Positions 7,488 through 14,718 of a stretch of 25,745 nucleotides of DNA are shown here, piece by piece (positions within the stretch are counted from its first letter, which is position 1; the number at the start of each line of letters is the position of its first letter). Below the pieces are notes generated by a model. That model searched no databases. It was not told the DNA's origin and saw only the letters and a program-made list of their open reading frames with translations. The translations under genes and the position numbers were made by a program. Source of the DNA: a virus; IMG/VR virus record IMGVR_UViG_3300044675_002527, positions 1 to 25,745 of that record; one strand, 5' to 3'.

Positions 7488-8788
7488 TCCTCCTCACCTC
7501 CACCTCCGATAAAATCCGCCTTGTCACGGATACGGCGGGGGATATTCGCGTTCAGGCGTCCTATGTGGATTTGTCGGGAACCACGGTCACGCCGGGGCGG
7601 CTGAATACCGCGATTGCCACTGATACCACGACAGATGTTGTTTTATCGCCTGCGTCATCCACGCAGCGGAACGTGAAATTCCTCAGTATCTGGAACGACA
7701 GCGCAAGCGCAGCGAACAAGATCACGGTGCTGCATACTGATGGCACGACTGCGGTGGACCTGTATCAAGTGTCGCTGCCCGCACAGTCCGGCGTTGTGTA
7801 TCTGGATGGGCAGGGCTGGACGCTGTACGGCAATACGCGCCCGACCAATATCCAGACTTTCAGCGCAAACGGCACTTGGAACAAGCCAACCAATTTCACA
7901 CCCAAGATAGTGCTGGTTCGCATCTGGGGCGCAGGCGGCGGTGGCGGTGGCGGGGCTTCGCTTTCTACTGCGGCTATCACCAAAGGCGGCGCTGGCGGGG
8001 GCGGCGGATGCCGCGTTGAGTTTATCTTCACCGCTGATGCGCTGACCAATTCCGTATCTGTCACCATTGGCGCTGGCGGTTCTGCTGGTGCTGCTGGCGC
8101 GGCTGGTGGCGCAGGTGGCAATGGCGGCGCAGGCGGTAACACGACTTTCGGCAGCTACCTGACCGCTTACGGTGGCGGCGGCGGTGTGGGCGGGCAAACT
8201 TCGGCTGTTGCTACGGGTAGCGGCGGCGGGGGCGGATGCCATGCTGCGGGCGGTTCTGGTTCTGGTGGTACGGTTGGCACTGGCGGGCTACCAACGGGCG
8301 GTGGACCGGGCATTGGTGGTCAAGGCATTACCGGCAGCGCCACATCTGGCGGCACAGCACATTATGGCTGGGAAGGCGGTGGCGGTGGTGGTGGGTCAGC
8401 AAACACCCCGGCTGGCGTTGCTGGTGGCGGTTCGGTTTGGGGTGGCGGGGGCGGCGGTTCTGGTGGACATCGTAGCGCAACACCCGCAGTTGTCGTAGCC
8501 ACTGCGGGCGGCGGCGCCAATTCCGCCGTAGGTGGCGGCGGCACGGCTGGGGCGTCTGGCGCTACCCCCACCCCTGGAACCCAAGGCGCTGCAAGCAACA
8601 ATGTTGTCGGCGGTCAAGGCGGCGGTGGCGGCGGTTCCACAGTGACGGCTTCCACTTCTGGCGCTGCTGGTGGTGCTGGCGGGCAAGGTGGTGGCGGTGG
8701 CGGCGGTGGGGGTGCTGGTAATAACCCCGGCACTGGCGGTGCAGGCGGTGCTGGTGGTGATGGTTATTGCGTTGTGATGTGCTGGTGA
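7484..8788 (+). CDS. Glycine-rich adhesin-like phage protein, copy 1, 434 aa
   Basis: The start is the ATG at 7484, inside the ATGA overlap with the previous gene; the frame is open further upstream but that part is a shadow. Residues 1-112 form a beta domain (MILLTSTSDKIRLVTD, then TQRNVKFLSIWNDSA and HTDGTTAVDLYQVSLPAQSG) that I recognise from other phage structural proteins. A short hinge (NIQTFSANGTWNKP, then VLVRIWGAGGGGGGG) opens the glycine-rich domain of about 290 residues, where runs of 5-9 Gly alternate with variable loops such as TSAVATGS and HYGWEG. It lacks the strict Gly-X-Y of collagen. A polyglycine-II sandwich as in the gp38-type adhesins of T-even phages is the closest model. 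Likely a receptor-binding tip. It is paralogous to the next gene. Confidence 0.75.
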   Translation: MILLTSTSDKIRLVTDTAGDIRVQASYVDLSGTTVTPGRLNTAIATDTTTDVVLSPASSTQRNVKFLSIWNDSASAANKITVLHTDGTTAVDLYQVSLPAQSGVVYLDGQGWTLYGNTRPTNIQTFSANGTWNKPTNFTPKIVLVRIWGAGGGGGGGASLSTAAITKGGAGGGGGCRVEFIFTADALTNSVSVTIGAGGSAGAAGAAGGAGGNGGAGGNTTFGSYLTAYGGGGGVGGQTSAVATGSGGGGGCHAAGGSGSGGTVGTGGLPTGGGPGIGGQGITGSATSGGTAHYGWEGGGGGGGSANTPAGVAGGGSVWGGGGGGSGGHRSATPAVVVATAGGGANSAVGGGGTAGASGATPTPGTQGAASNNVVGGQGGGGGGSTVTASTSGAAGGAGGQGGGGGGGGGAGNNPGTGGAGGAGGDGYCVVMCW

Positions 8789-8794
8789 CGCGCC

Positions 8795-10087
8795 GTGATC
8801 CTGCTTACATCCACGTCCGATAAAATCACGGTCACAACGGGCGCAGCCGGAACGATTGGGGTTTTTGCGTCTTGGGTTGATTTGAATGGCACCACGGTTA
8901 CGCCTGACCGCGCCAATTTTTCAATCACGAGCGCGACCACGACGGATGTTGTCGCGTCTCCGGCGTCAAGCGTCACGCGCAACGTCAAGCTGCTGTCTGT
9001 CTGGAATGACGGCGCCACGCAGGATGTTTCGATCACGCATACCGATGGCACTACGGCGGTTGATTTATGGGCAGGGTCTATTCCCGCGCAATCCGGCGTG
9101 GCGTTTGATGAGGCGTGCGGCTGGAAAATCATCGGGGCGGAAACACCCGCTGATATTCAGACCTTCACCGCGCCTGGTGGTCGCTGGATCAAGCCGACTT
9201 CTTTTCAGCCGTCGTGGATTTTGATGCGCGTTTGGGGCAGTGGTGCCGGTGGTGGGGCTGGGGGTTCTCTCGCGACCGCTGTTGTGGCCAAGGGCGGCTC
9301 TGGCGGCGGCGGCGGCGCAATGGCAACCGCCATAATCCCAGCGGATTTCGTGCCGGATTTTCTCAATGTTGCTATTCAGTTTGGCGGTCTTGGTGGGCTT
9401 CCCGGCGCCGCTGGCGCTGCGGGTAGTGATGGTAACAACGGAAGCTCGTCTTTCGTAATCCCTGCACATTCTAATCCAATACTTGCGGCGGGTGGTGGAA
9501 CTGCTGGTCGTGGTGGGGCTATCACCGCCGCCTCTACCTTGGCTGGTGCTGGCGCATCGGCGCATTCTACTGGCGGTGGAAATATTACGGGTCCAGGGTA
9601 CTCAATGATTGGGACCAGTGCCTCTTCCGGGGCTGCTACTAACGGTCCCGCATGGGAAGGCGGCGGCATGGGCGGCGGTAGCAACGCCACGCCACTGTCT
9701 TTAGCTGGCGGCACATCGCGCTTTGGCGGCGGCGGTGGTGGATCAGGTGGGCATCATAGCGCCACGCCAGCGGTGGTTGACGCATCTGCGGGCGGTTTAA
9801 CAGGTCCAACCGTAGGCTCTACCGCGTCAGGCGGTGGCGGCGCTGCGGGAACGTCTGGCGCAACACCAACGGCAGGCACAAACGGCGCTGATGGAACTGC
9901 CGAATACGGTGGGCAAGGCGGCGGCGGCGGTGGTTCTACGGTTGCCGCGTCAACTTCTGGCGCAGACGGCGGCAATGGTGGTCGCGGCGGTGGTGGCGGC
10001 GGTGGCGGTGGTGTGGGGATGAACCCTGGCCTTGGTGGACGCGGCGGGCAAGGTGGCCCTGGATACGGATGGATCGCGACATGGTGA
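8795..10087 (+). CDS. Glycine-rich adhesin-like phage protein, copy 2, 430 aa
   Basis: The start is GTG at 8795, six bases after the stop of copy 1; it aligns residue for residue with the ATG of copy 1. The first 110 residues are roughly 60% identical to copy 1 by eye (ILLTSTSDKI, TTVTP, RNVK, HTDGTTAVDL, PAQSGV all shared). The hinge IQTFTAPGGRWIKP and VWGSGAGGGAGGS then leads to a glycine-rich domain. In it, blocks such as SGGHHSATPAVV and QGGGGGGSTVAASTSGA match copy 1, while the intervening loops differ (for example FVIPAHSNPILA). The pattern of conserved Gly frame with varied loops suggests a duplicated receptor-binding protein with different specificity. The last bases overlap the next small gene. 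Confidence 0.75.
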   Translation: MILLTSTSDKITVTTGAAGTIGVFASWVDLNGTTVTPDRANFSITSATTTDVVASPASSVTRNVKLLSVWNDGATQDVSITHTDGTTAVDLWAGSIPAQSGVAFDEACGWKIIGAETPADIQTFTAPGGRWIKPTSFQPSWILMRVWGSGAGGGAGGSLATAVVAKGGSGGGGGAMATAIIPADFVPDFLNVAIQFGGLGGLPGAAGAAGSDGNNGSSSFVIPAHSNPILAAGGGTAGRGGAITAASTLAGAGASAHSTGGGNITGPGYSMIGTSASSGAATNGPAWEGGGMGGGSNATPLSLAGGTSRFGGGGGGSGGHHSATPAVVDASAGGLTGPTVGSTASGGGGAAGTSGATPTAGTNGADGTAEYGGQGGGGGGSTVAASTSGADGGNGGRGGGGGGGGGVGMNPGLGGRGGQGGPGYGWIATW

Positions 10088-10293
10088 AAGCAGGCGAGAA
10101 GCGTTTTGCATTGGTGCGGGGTGCTGATGGTTTAGTGGTGAATACATGCGTGTGGGATGGCATCACGCCATGGAATGATCTGCCCCCAGGAATTAATGAT
10201 ATTGAATGCCCGGCGTATGTTGATCCAGGCTGGCGATATGTTGGCGGTAAATGGCTTCCGCCTGAACCGCCGCCCGAGCCGCCGCCTGAATAA
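10081..10293 (+). CDS. Small phage protein downstream of adhesins, 70 aa
   Basis: I start it at ATG 10081 (MVKAGEKRFALVRGADGLVV), which overlaps the stop of copy 2 by seven bases; an in-frame ATG at 10069 would add four residues. The rest reads NTCVWDGITPWNDLPPG, then IECPAYVDPGWRYVGGKW, and ends in the repeated tail PPEPPPEPPPE. This layout (a short beta unit stating a value, then D-P-G-W-x-Y-x-G-G-K-W and a proline tail) is common in small phage proteins next to fibre genes and in C-terminal parts of fibre-assembly proteins. A chaperone or cap for the adhesins is possible but inferred from position. The stop overlaps the next start (TAATG). Confidence 0.65.
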   Translation: MVKAGEKRFALVRGADGLVVNTCVWDGITPWNDLPPGINDIECPAYVDPGWRYVGGKWLPPEPPPEPPPE

Positions 10294-11072
10294 TGGCGCG
10301 CACCGGCACATTTGACCCTCAGATACAGGCGCTTGCGTGGTTCGACACACAGGCGTTTGCGGAGGGTTGGTTTGCAGATGATCTTATCCCGCCGACAAAC
10401 ACAGGTATTACCGGCGATTTAACTGTTACGCTTGCCGATGTTACGCTTTCGGCGGATGGCACAGTAGCCAATGGCGCATCGGGCGATTTAGCTGTCACGC
10501 TTGCCGATGCCACATTGGTAGCTGATGGAACCATTACGCAACCCGGCATCACTGGCGATTTATCCGTAACCCTAGGGGCAGTGACGCTCTCCGCAGACGG
10601 CACAATCACGTTGCCGAGTATCATCGGCGATCTGGCCGTGACATTGGAGGCCGCCATTTTGGCGGCAACCGGCAGTGGCCCATCTGATGAACAAACGCGC
10701 GGCGGCTTTTACACCAAGGAAGATCGCAAGCGCCTGGCACGCCTGGCGCAACTGCAAGCGCAACGGCGCGACCGCCAGCGCGATGAGCAAGACATTTTCC
10801 GCAACGCCTTGGGCGCCGCTTATGACGCGGCGCTGGGGCTTGTGGATGAACCAGCGGCAGAAACCCGCGCCGAAGTGCGGGAAGCCATTGCAGAGGCCGC
10901 GCAAACGGCGCCTGAGCCTTACCGGGCGGAAGTGCAACGCCTGCGCGACCTGGCGCGGCAGGCCGAGACGCTGGCGCAGATTGAGCGCGTGGTGACACGC
11001 ATCGCGGCCATTCAGGCAAGGGCGGAAGCCGACGCCGATGATGATGACGCCGTGCTGATGTTGATGGGGTAG
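10293..11072 (+). CDS. Repeat-containing phage structural-type protein, 259 aa
   Basis: The N-terminus (about residues 1-35) contains PQIQALAWFDTQAFAEGWF. Residues 39-129 are four tandem units of 20-24 residues with the pattern G-D-L-x-V-T-L-x-x-x-T-L-x-A-D-G-T, which should form stacked beta strands. From about 130 the protein changes to highly charged helix (YTKEDRKRLARLAQLQAQRR, later EVQRLRDLARQAETLAQIER), ending in an Asp run (DADDDDAVLMLMG). A beta stalk joined to a coiled coil suggests a rod-like virion part or fibre. I do not recognise a named family, although similar G-D-L/T-L-S-V-T-L repeats occur in other phage proteins. It begins at the TAATG overlap with the previous gene. Confidence 0.7.
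   Translation: MARTGTFDPQIQALAWFDTQAFAEGWFADDLIPPTNTGITGDLTVTLADVTLSADGTVANGASGDLAVTLADATLVADGTITQPGITGDLSVTLGAVTLSADGTITLPSIIGDLAVTLEAAILAATGSGPSDEQTRGGFYTKEDRKRLARLAQLQAQRRDRQRDEQDIFRNALGAAYDAALGLVDEPAAETRAEVREAIAEAAQTAPEPYRAEVQRLRDLARQAETLAQIERVVTRIAAIQARAEADADDDDAVLMLMG
10407..10679 (+). repeat. Four in-frame tandem coding repeats of about 70 bp
   Basis: The units start at about 10407, 10479, 10548 and 10620 (24, 23, 24 and 20 codons). Each encodes the core G-D-L-x-V-T-L followed by T-L-x-A-D-G-T or a close variant; the last unit is the most diverged. DNA identity between units is lower than protein identity, so the array is not recent. Unit number could vary between related phages. Confidence 0.7.
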
Positions 11073-11073
11073 C

Positions 11074-11427
11074 ATGAAGCGAAAATTCGTGTGGTTCCAG
11101 GGTGATTGGCGCGACGTGACTAATGCCAAGCGCCCACCTTCCGTTGCGCCTTACATCATGAGCGACAGCATGGCGGCGTGCTTTCACCCGGCCACGGGCG
11201 AAATGATGGACAGCAAAAGCGCCTTTCGCCGCGTCACGCGTGAGCATGGCATGGTTGAAATGGGCAATGATGCGCCGGCCATGACAGCGGCCGCGCATGA
11301 TACGCGCAGCGTCGCGCAAGACGTGGCGCAGGCCTACCAGATGCTTGAACAAGGCTACACGCCGCCGCCGGCCGAGAGTGCCGGAAGCCTAGACGGCGCC
11401 AGCGTCGAAACGCGGCTTTTCACCTAA
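11074..11427 (+). CDS. Conserved small phage protein upstream of scaffold, 117 aa
   Basis: The protein begins MKRKFVWFQGDWRDVTNAKR and continues with APYIMSDSMAACFHPATGEM and SKSAFRRVTREHGMVEMGND. This arrangement, with a basic start, a W-D/E-W patch, I-x-x-D, H-P-x-T-G and S-K-S-x-F-R-x-x-T-x-x-H-G, is familiar from small genes next to scaffold and capsid genes in many proteobacterial podoviruses; the function is not known to me. The second half is helical (ARSVAQDVAQAY-like stretch) and ends in a Pro/Ala tail. It starts two bases after the previous stop and is followed 15 bases later by the scaffold gene. Confidence 0.75.
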   Translation: MKRKFVWFQGDWRDVTNAKRPPSVAPYIMSDSMAACFHPATGEMMDSKSAFRRVTREHGMVEMGNDAPAMTAAAHDTRSVAQDVAQAYQMLEQGYTPPPAESAGSLDGASVETRLFT

Positions 11428-11442
11428 CACAAGGACATTCAC

Positions 11443-12504
11443 ATGACGCTTTCGGACAGCGGAGCCGCAGACGCGGTGCCCGCCGATGATCTGCGCGCTG
11501 ATCTCGACGCCGCTTTTTCCAGCATGGCCGGCGATGACCAGCCCGCCGCCAGCACCGATACAGAAGCGCAGCCGCGCCGCGATGACGCGGGCCGGTATGC
11601 CGCCGAAGAACAACCCGCCGAAGACGCGCCAGAAGCGCCCAAGGCGGAAGGAACCAAGGACGAAGCCCAGCCGACCGAAGGCGACAGCACCGCAAAGGTT
11701 GCACCGCCCGAAGGATGGCCGTCCGACGCAAAACTAGCCTGGGATCGCCTGCCCAAAGCTGCACAAGACGCGTTGCGCGCGGACTTGGACGCGGGGCGGA
11801 TTACCGTTGGCAAGCCAGCGCAGGGCACAACCGCACCCGATCCGGTGCGGGAAGTGGTGAAGGCATATCAGCCGGAAATCTCGCGGCGTGGCATGGCGCC
11901 CGAACAGGCGGTCAAAGTCCTGTTTGAAGCCCAGCGCGCGCTTGACGAAAACCCGGTAGCGGCCCTGATCCAGCTTGCCCGCAGCTACGGTGTGGACCCA
12001 GCAACCCTTGCGCCGAGCAATGGCGCGCAAGCCTCGCCCCAATCTGCCGATTCCGTCTTGGGTCAATTGCAGCAGGAAGTGGCGACGCTCAGGGGATATC
12101 TGACGCAACAGCAGCGCGCGCAACATGACGTTGTCATGGCGGAACAGCATCGCATCATTGACGATTTCGCCAACACGAAAGCGGCGGATGGTGTGGCGGC
12201 TTATCCGTATTTCGAGCAAGTGCGCGTGACCATGGGCAATCTGATGCAGGCCGGCGAAGCCAAAAGCCTGAAGGATGCCTACGACATGGCGGTTTGGGCG
12301 CGGCCCGATCTTCGTGAACGTATCCTGCAGGATCGTTCAAAAGCGGAGACGGAAAAGCGCGAAGCCGAGGCCCGTAAAGCCGCCGATGAGGCGCGCAAAA
12401 AGGCCGTTAGCGTCAAGAGCAACCCGAGCTTCACCGCCAATGCAGCCCCGACCGGCAGTTTGCGTGACGAGCTTCTGCGCAATTTCTCTAGCGCTTCCCT
12501 TTAG
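11443..12504 (+). CDS. Scaffolding protein, 353 aa
   Basis: AAGGA at 11431-11435 lies 7 bases before the ATG. The first 85 residues are acidic, Ala/Pro/Glu-rich and probably disordered. A segment with PPEGWPSDAKLAWDRLPKAA follows, a motif I know from scaffold-like proteins of podoviruses. Residues of about 200-240 form a Gln-rich coiled coil (LQQEVATLRGYLTQQQRAQ), then a conserved part runs to WARPDLRERIL. The C-terminus is a Lys/Arg/Glu helix (RSKAETEKREAEARKAADEA) with a basic end, as expected for the coat-binding helix of P22-type scaffolds. It directly precedes the major capsid gene, the normal order. It would build the procapsid and then be released. Confidence 0.87.
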   Translation: MTLSDSGAADAVPADDLRADLDAAFSSMAGDDQPAASTDTEAQPRRDDAGRYAAEEQPAEDAPEAPKAEGTKDEAQPTEGDSTAKVAPPEGWPSDAKLAWDRLPKAAQDALRADLDAGRITVGKPAQGTTAPDPVREVVKAYQPEISRRGMAPEQAVKVLFEAQRALDENPVAALIQLARSYGVDPATLAPSNGAQASPQSADSVLGQLQQEVATLRGYLTQQQRAQHDVVMAEQHRIIDDFANTKAADGVAAYPYFEQVRVTMGNLMQAGEAKSLKDAYDMAVWARPDLRERILQDRSKAETEKREAEARKAADEARKKAVSVKSNPSFTANAAPTGSLRDELLRNFSSASL

Positions 12505-12517
12505 GAGATAACCCATG
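12503..12517 (+). promoter_or_regulatory. Strong ribosome binding site for the major capsid gene
   Basis: AGGAG at 12503-12507 overlaps the TAG stop of the scaffold gene and is 7 bases before ATG 12515. It is one of the two best Shine-Dalgarno matches in the window (the other, AGGAGG at 13524-13529, serves the next gene), in keeping with the high copy number of coat protein. Confidence 0.75.
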
Positions 12518-13522
12518 GCCGTATCCCCCGGCTTGAATGAAGTGGTGACGACCACCCTTCGCAATCGCTCCGGCAAGCTTGCCGACAACGTATCCCGCAA
12601 CAATGCCCTGCTGAACCGCCTGCGCGAACGCGGCAAGGTGAAAACCTTTGCCGGCGGCCGGTCCATCGTGCAGGAAATCGAATATGCGATGAATGGCACT
12701 TATCGCCGGTATTCCGGCTATGAAGTGCTGAACATCGCGCCGTCCGACGTGATGACGGCGGCCGAGTTCCCGATCCGCCAGGCGGCGGTGGCGGTGTCGA
12801 TTTCCGGCCTTGAAATGCTGCAAAACAGCGGCAAGGAAGCGGTGATTGATCTGCTGGAAAGCCGCATCGGCAATGCCGAGCGCACTTTCATGAACAGCTT
12901 GTCGTCCGACATTTACAGCGACGGCACCGCTTCGGGCCAGATTACCGGCCTGCAAGCGCTGATCGCCAATTCGCCGGGTTCCGGCACCATTGGCGGCATT
13001 GATCGTGGCACTTGGCAGTTCTGGCGCAACATCAGCTTCTCTGCCGTGTCTGACGGTGGCGCGGCGGTCACCAGCGCCAATGTGCAGTCCTACATGAACC
13101 GCGTTGCCATTCAGTTGGTGCGTGGCAATGACGGGCCGGACCTGATCGTGGCGGACAATAACTATTACCGCCTGTATCTGGAAAGCCTGCAGGCCATCCA
13201 GCGCGTGACCGATGAGCGCACCGCGGCTGCTGGTTTTGCCGCCCTGAAATACTACGGCGCGGGCCGTAGCATTGACGTGGTGCTTGACGGTGGTTTCCAG
13301 GGCTTCAGCACTGACCCCGGTGGGGTTGGCGGTGCGCCGACGGATCGGATGTATTTCTTGAACACGAATTACATCCACTATCGCCCGCACCGTGACCGCA
13401 ACATGGTTCCGCTTGATCCTGACCGTTTCAGCGTCAATCAGGATGCCATGGTGAAGCTGATCGGCTGGGCCGGCAACATGACCCTTTCCAATGCGCGCCT
13501 GCAGGGCGTGCTGCGCGCCTAA
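12515..13522 (+). CDS. Major capsid protein, 335 aa
   Basis: The N-terminus LNEVVTTTLRNRSGKLADNV, the following NALLNRLRERGKVKTFAGGR, and the later AAEFPIRQAAVAVSISGLEM, QNSGKEAVIDLLESRI and NAERTFMNSLSSDIYSDGTA are those of a widespread capsid family of the HK97 fold in proteobacterial tailed phages. The C-terminal part has RMYFLNTNYIHYRPHRDRNM, consistent with the E-loop-to-A-domain beta sequence of such coats. Its position after a scaffold gene and its strong ribosome binding site fit. The high-GC codon use matches its neighbours. I am sure of the role; the exact subfamily relative to P22 gp5 cannot be settled by eye, as this protein is shorter than P22 coat (about 430 residues). Confidence 0.93.
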   Translation: MAVSPGLNEVVTTTLRNRSGKLADNVSRNNALLNRLRERGKVKTFAGGRSIVQEIEYAMNGTYRRYSGYEVLNIAPSDVMTAAEFPIRQAAVAVSISGLEMLQNSGKEAVIDLLESRIGNAERTFMNSLSSDIYSDGTASGQITGLQALIANSPGSGTIGGIDRGTWQFWRNISFSAVSDGGAAVTSANVQSYMNRVAIQLVRGNDGPDLIVADNNYYRLYLESLQAIQRVTDERTAAAGFAALKYYGAGRSIDVVLDGGFQGFSTDPGGVGGAPTDRMYFLNTNYIHYRPHRDRNMVPLDPDRFSVNQDAMVKLIGWAGNMTLSNARLQGVLRA

Positions 13523-13537
13523 TAGGAGGGCCAACAA

Positions 13538-14059
13538 ATGTCTTTTTCGATCTCTTCCATTGAAGGCGTCAATCCGTTCGATATTTGGACGGTTGACACC
13601 ACTAAGCTGGAAATTCCGGCTTCCCCGATTGCGGCTGGCACGCGCAGCCATGCCGCGCTGAACGGCGAGTTCGTTTGCGTGTCAAATGCGGGGTCTTCCG
13701 CTTTGGCCGTGGGCGATGTGGTGTTCATGAATGCCAGCTTCGCCGCGACGCCGCTTAGCACGTCCAACGACGCGCGCGGGCAGATTGTTGGGGTGGCGGT
13801 TGCCGCCATTCCTGGCACGTCTGGCACCATCACCGGTTATGGCTGGGTGCAAGTGAAGGGCACGGCAACCGCGCGCGTTCTGGCGAGCGCGGCGGCCAAT
13901 GCGCGCTTGAACACCACGGCGACGGCCGGCGTGCTGGACGATGACGGCACCGCCGGTTCGTTCCAGGTGCAAGGCCTGTATCTGACCACGGCCAATGGTG
14001 CCGGCACCAATGCCACGGCTTGCGTGCTGAATTACCCGTTCGTGGACGTGTCGCTCTAA
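13538..14059 (+). CDS. Probable capsid decoration / head protein, 173 aa
   Basis: AGGAGG at 13524-13529 lies 8 bases upstream, as strong as the coat gene's site, so the product is probably abundant. The sequence is a small beta barrel type: ALNGEFVCVSNAGSSALAVG, then VVFMNASFAATPLSTSN, GQIVGVAVAAI, GYGWVQVKGTATARVLASA and NARLNTTATAGVLDDDGTAG. The order capsid, then a small beta-rich and strongly translated gene, and the pattern GYGWVQVKG followed by an Ala-rich turn, are typical of head decoration (cement) proteins. No membrane segment or signal peptide is present. A terminator-like hairpin follows it, closing the head sub-operon. Confidence 0.78.
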   Translation: MSFSISSIEGVNPFDIWTVDTTKLEIPASPIAAGTRSHAALNGEFVCVSNAGSSALAVGDVVFMNASFAATPLSTSNDARGQIVGVAVAAIPGTSGTITGYGWVQVKGTATARVLASAAANARLNTTATAGVLDDDGTAGSFQVQGLYLTTANGAGTNATACVLNYPFVDVSL

Positions 14060-14065
14060 CGGGAC

Positions 14066-14088
14066 GGGCCGGGCATATCGCCCGGCCC
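14066..14088 (+). terminator. GC-rich hairpin after the capsid genes
   Basis: GGGCCGGGC (14066-14074) and GCCCGGCCC (14080-14088) form a perfect 9-bp stem with the loop ATATC. The following bases (CTTCCATTTCC) give only a weak T tract, so it may act as a partial terminator or as an mRNA 3'-end stabiliser that sets capsid message above the downstream genes. Confidence 0.5.
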
Positions 14089-14111
14089 CTTCCATTTCCA
14101 AGGAACAACCA

Positions 14112-14714
14112 ATGTCAGACGATTTCGCGCTCATGGGTGGAACGGTCCACCCGGACGGCACGGTGTCCATGGGCAGCGATGCCCGGCTTTATGTGGAGTT
14201 CTTCGCGCATTCGGAACACCAGCCCTTTAAAAGCCAAGAGGCAGGGCGGCCGATTTACGAAAAGCGCGACTACATCAAAATTATTCAGCCCGGCGAGCGT
14301 GATCAGATGATCCGCGAAGTGACCGAGTTGGACCGGTTGCGCTTTCCGCGCCAGTGGCAGGCTTACGCTAACCAGCAGCAGCAAATGCCGGACGGCACGC
14401 CGATTGCGGTGATGTTTCCGCAAGACCCGCAAATCTGCGACCAGATGCGCGCCTTGAAGGTGCATACGGTGGAGCAGCTTGCCGGGCTTGGCGAGGAAGG
14501 CATCAAGCGCTTGGGCATGGGCGGGCGGGCTTATGTGGAGCGCGCCAAAGCGTTCCTGGCCGCCGCGTCCAACATGACGGGCGCACATGAGATGCAGCGC
14601 CAGATTGAAGCGCAAACAGATGAGATTGCCACGCTCAAGGCGGCCCTTGAGCGGTTGCAGGCGGAATTGGCCGCAAACCCCAAGCGTCGCCGGGCGGCGC
14701 AGGAAGAGGATTGA
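14112..14714 (+). CDS. Conserved phage protein with HhH-like motif and coiled-coil C-terminus, 200 aa
   Basis: AAGGA just before 14104 supports ATG 14112. Residues 25-80 (ARLYVEFFAHSEHQPFKSQE, then AGRPIYEKRDYIKIIQPGER) and the later LRFPRQWQAYANQ are those of a conserved family seen between capsid and connector genes in proteobacterial podoviruses. Around 118-150 lies TVEQLAGLGEEGIKRLGMGG followed by YVERAKAFL, which resembles a helix-hairpin-helix and could bind DNA or protein. The last 45 residues are a coiled coil (RQIEAQTDEIATLKAALERL) with a basic end. The function is unknown; a role in head completion or in packaging is possible from its place. Confidence 0.75.
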   Translation: MSDDFALMGGTVHPDGTVSMGSDARLYVEFFAHSEHQPFKSQEAGRPIYEKRDYIKIIQPGERDQMIREVTELDRLRFPRQWQAYANQQQQMPDGTPIAVMFPQDPQICDQMRALKVHTVEQLAGLGEEGIKRLGMGGRAYVERAKAFLAAASNMTGAHEMQRQIEAQTDEIATLKAALERLQAELAANPKRRRAAQEED

Positions 14715-14718
14715 TACA

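Noticed and set aside
7900-10080. Dense short repeats that could suggest a CRISPR array or minisatellite
   Set aside because: The repeats are irregular glycine codons in frame (GGC/GGT) without constant spacer length; they are explained by the glycine-rich proteins.
7900-10080. Collagen-like protein
   Set aside because: The sequence lacks a regular Gly-X-Y period and has Gly runs of 5-9; a polyglycine-type domain fits better.
7484-10087. Diversity-generating retroelement target genes
   Set aside because: No reverse transcriptase, no template repeat and no C-type lectin variable region is visible in the window; the loop differences between the copies are not adenine-specific as far as I can tell.
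9936-10166. Minus-strand small ORFs around the end of the second glycine-rich gene
   Set aside because: His/Arg/Thr-rich low-complexity products that mirror glycine codons on the other strand; no ribosome binding site or family feature.
12488-13651. Antisense open frame of 387 codons opposite the major capsid gene
   Set aside because: It is a shadow of the capsid gene, extends across its RBS and stop, and its Arg/His-rich product has no recognisable domain.
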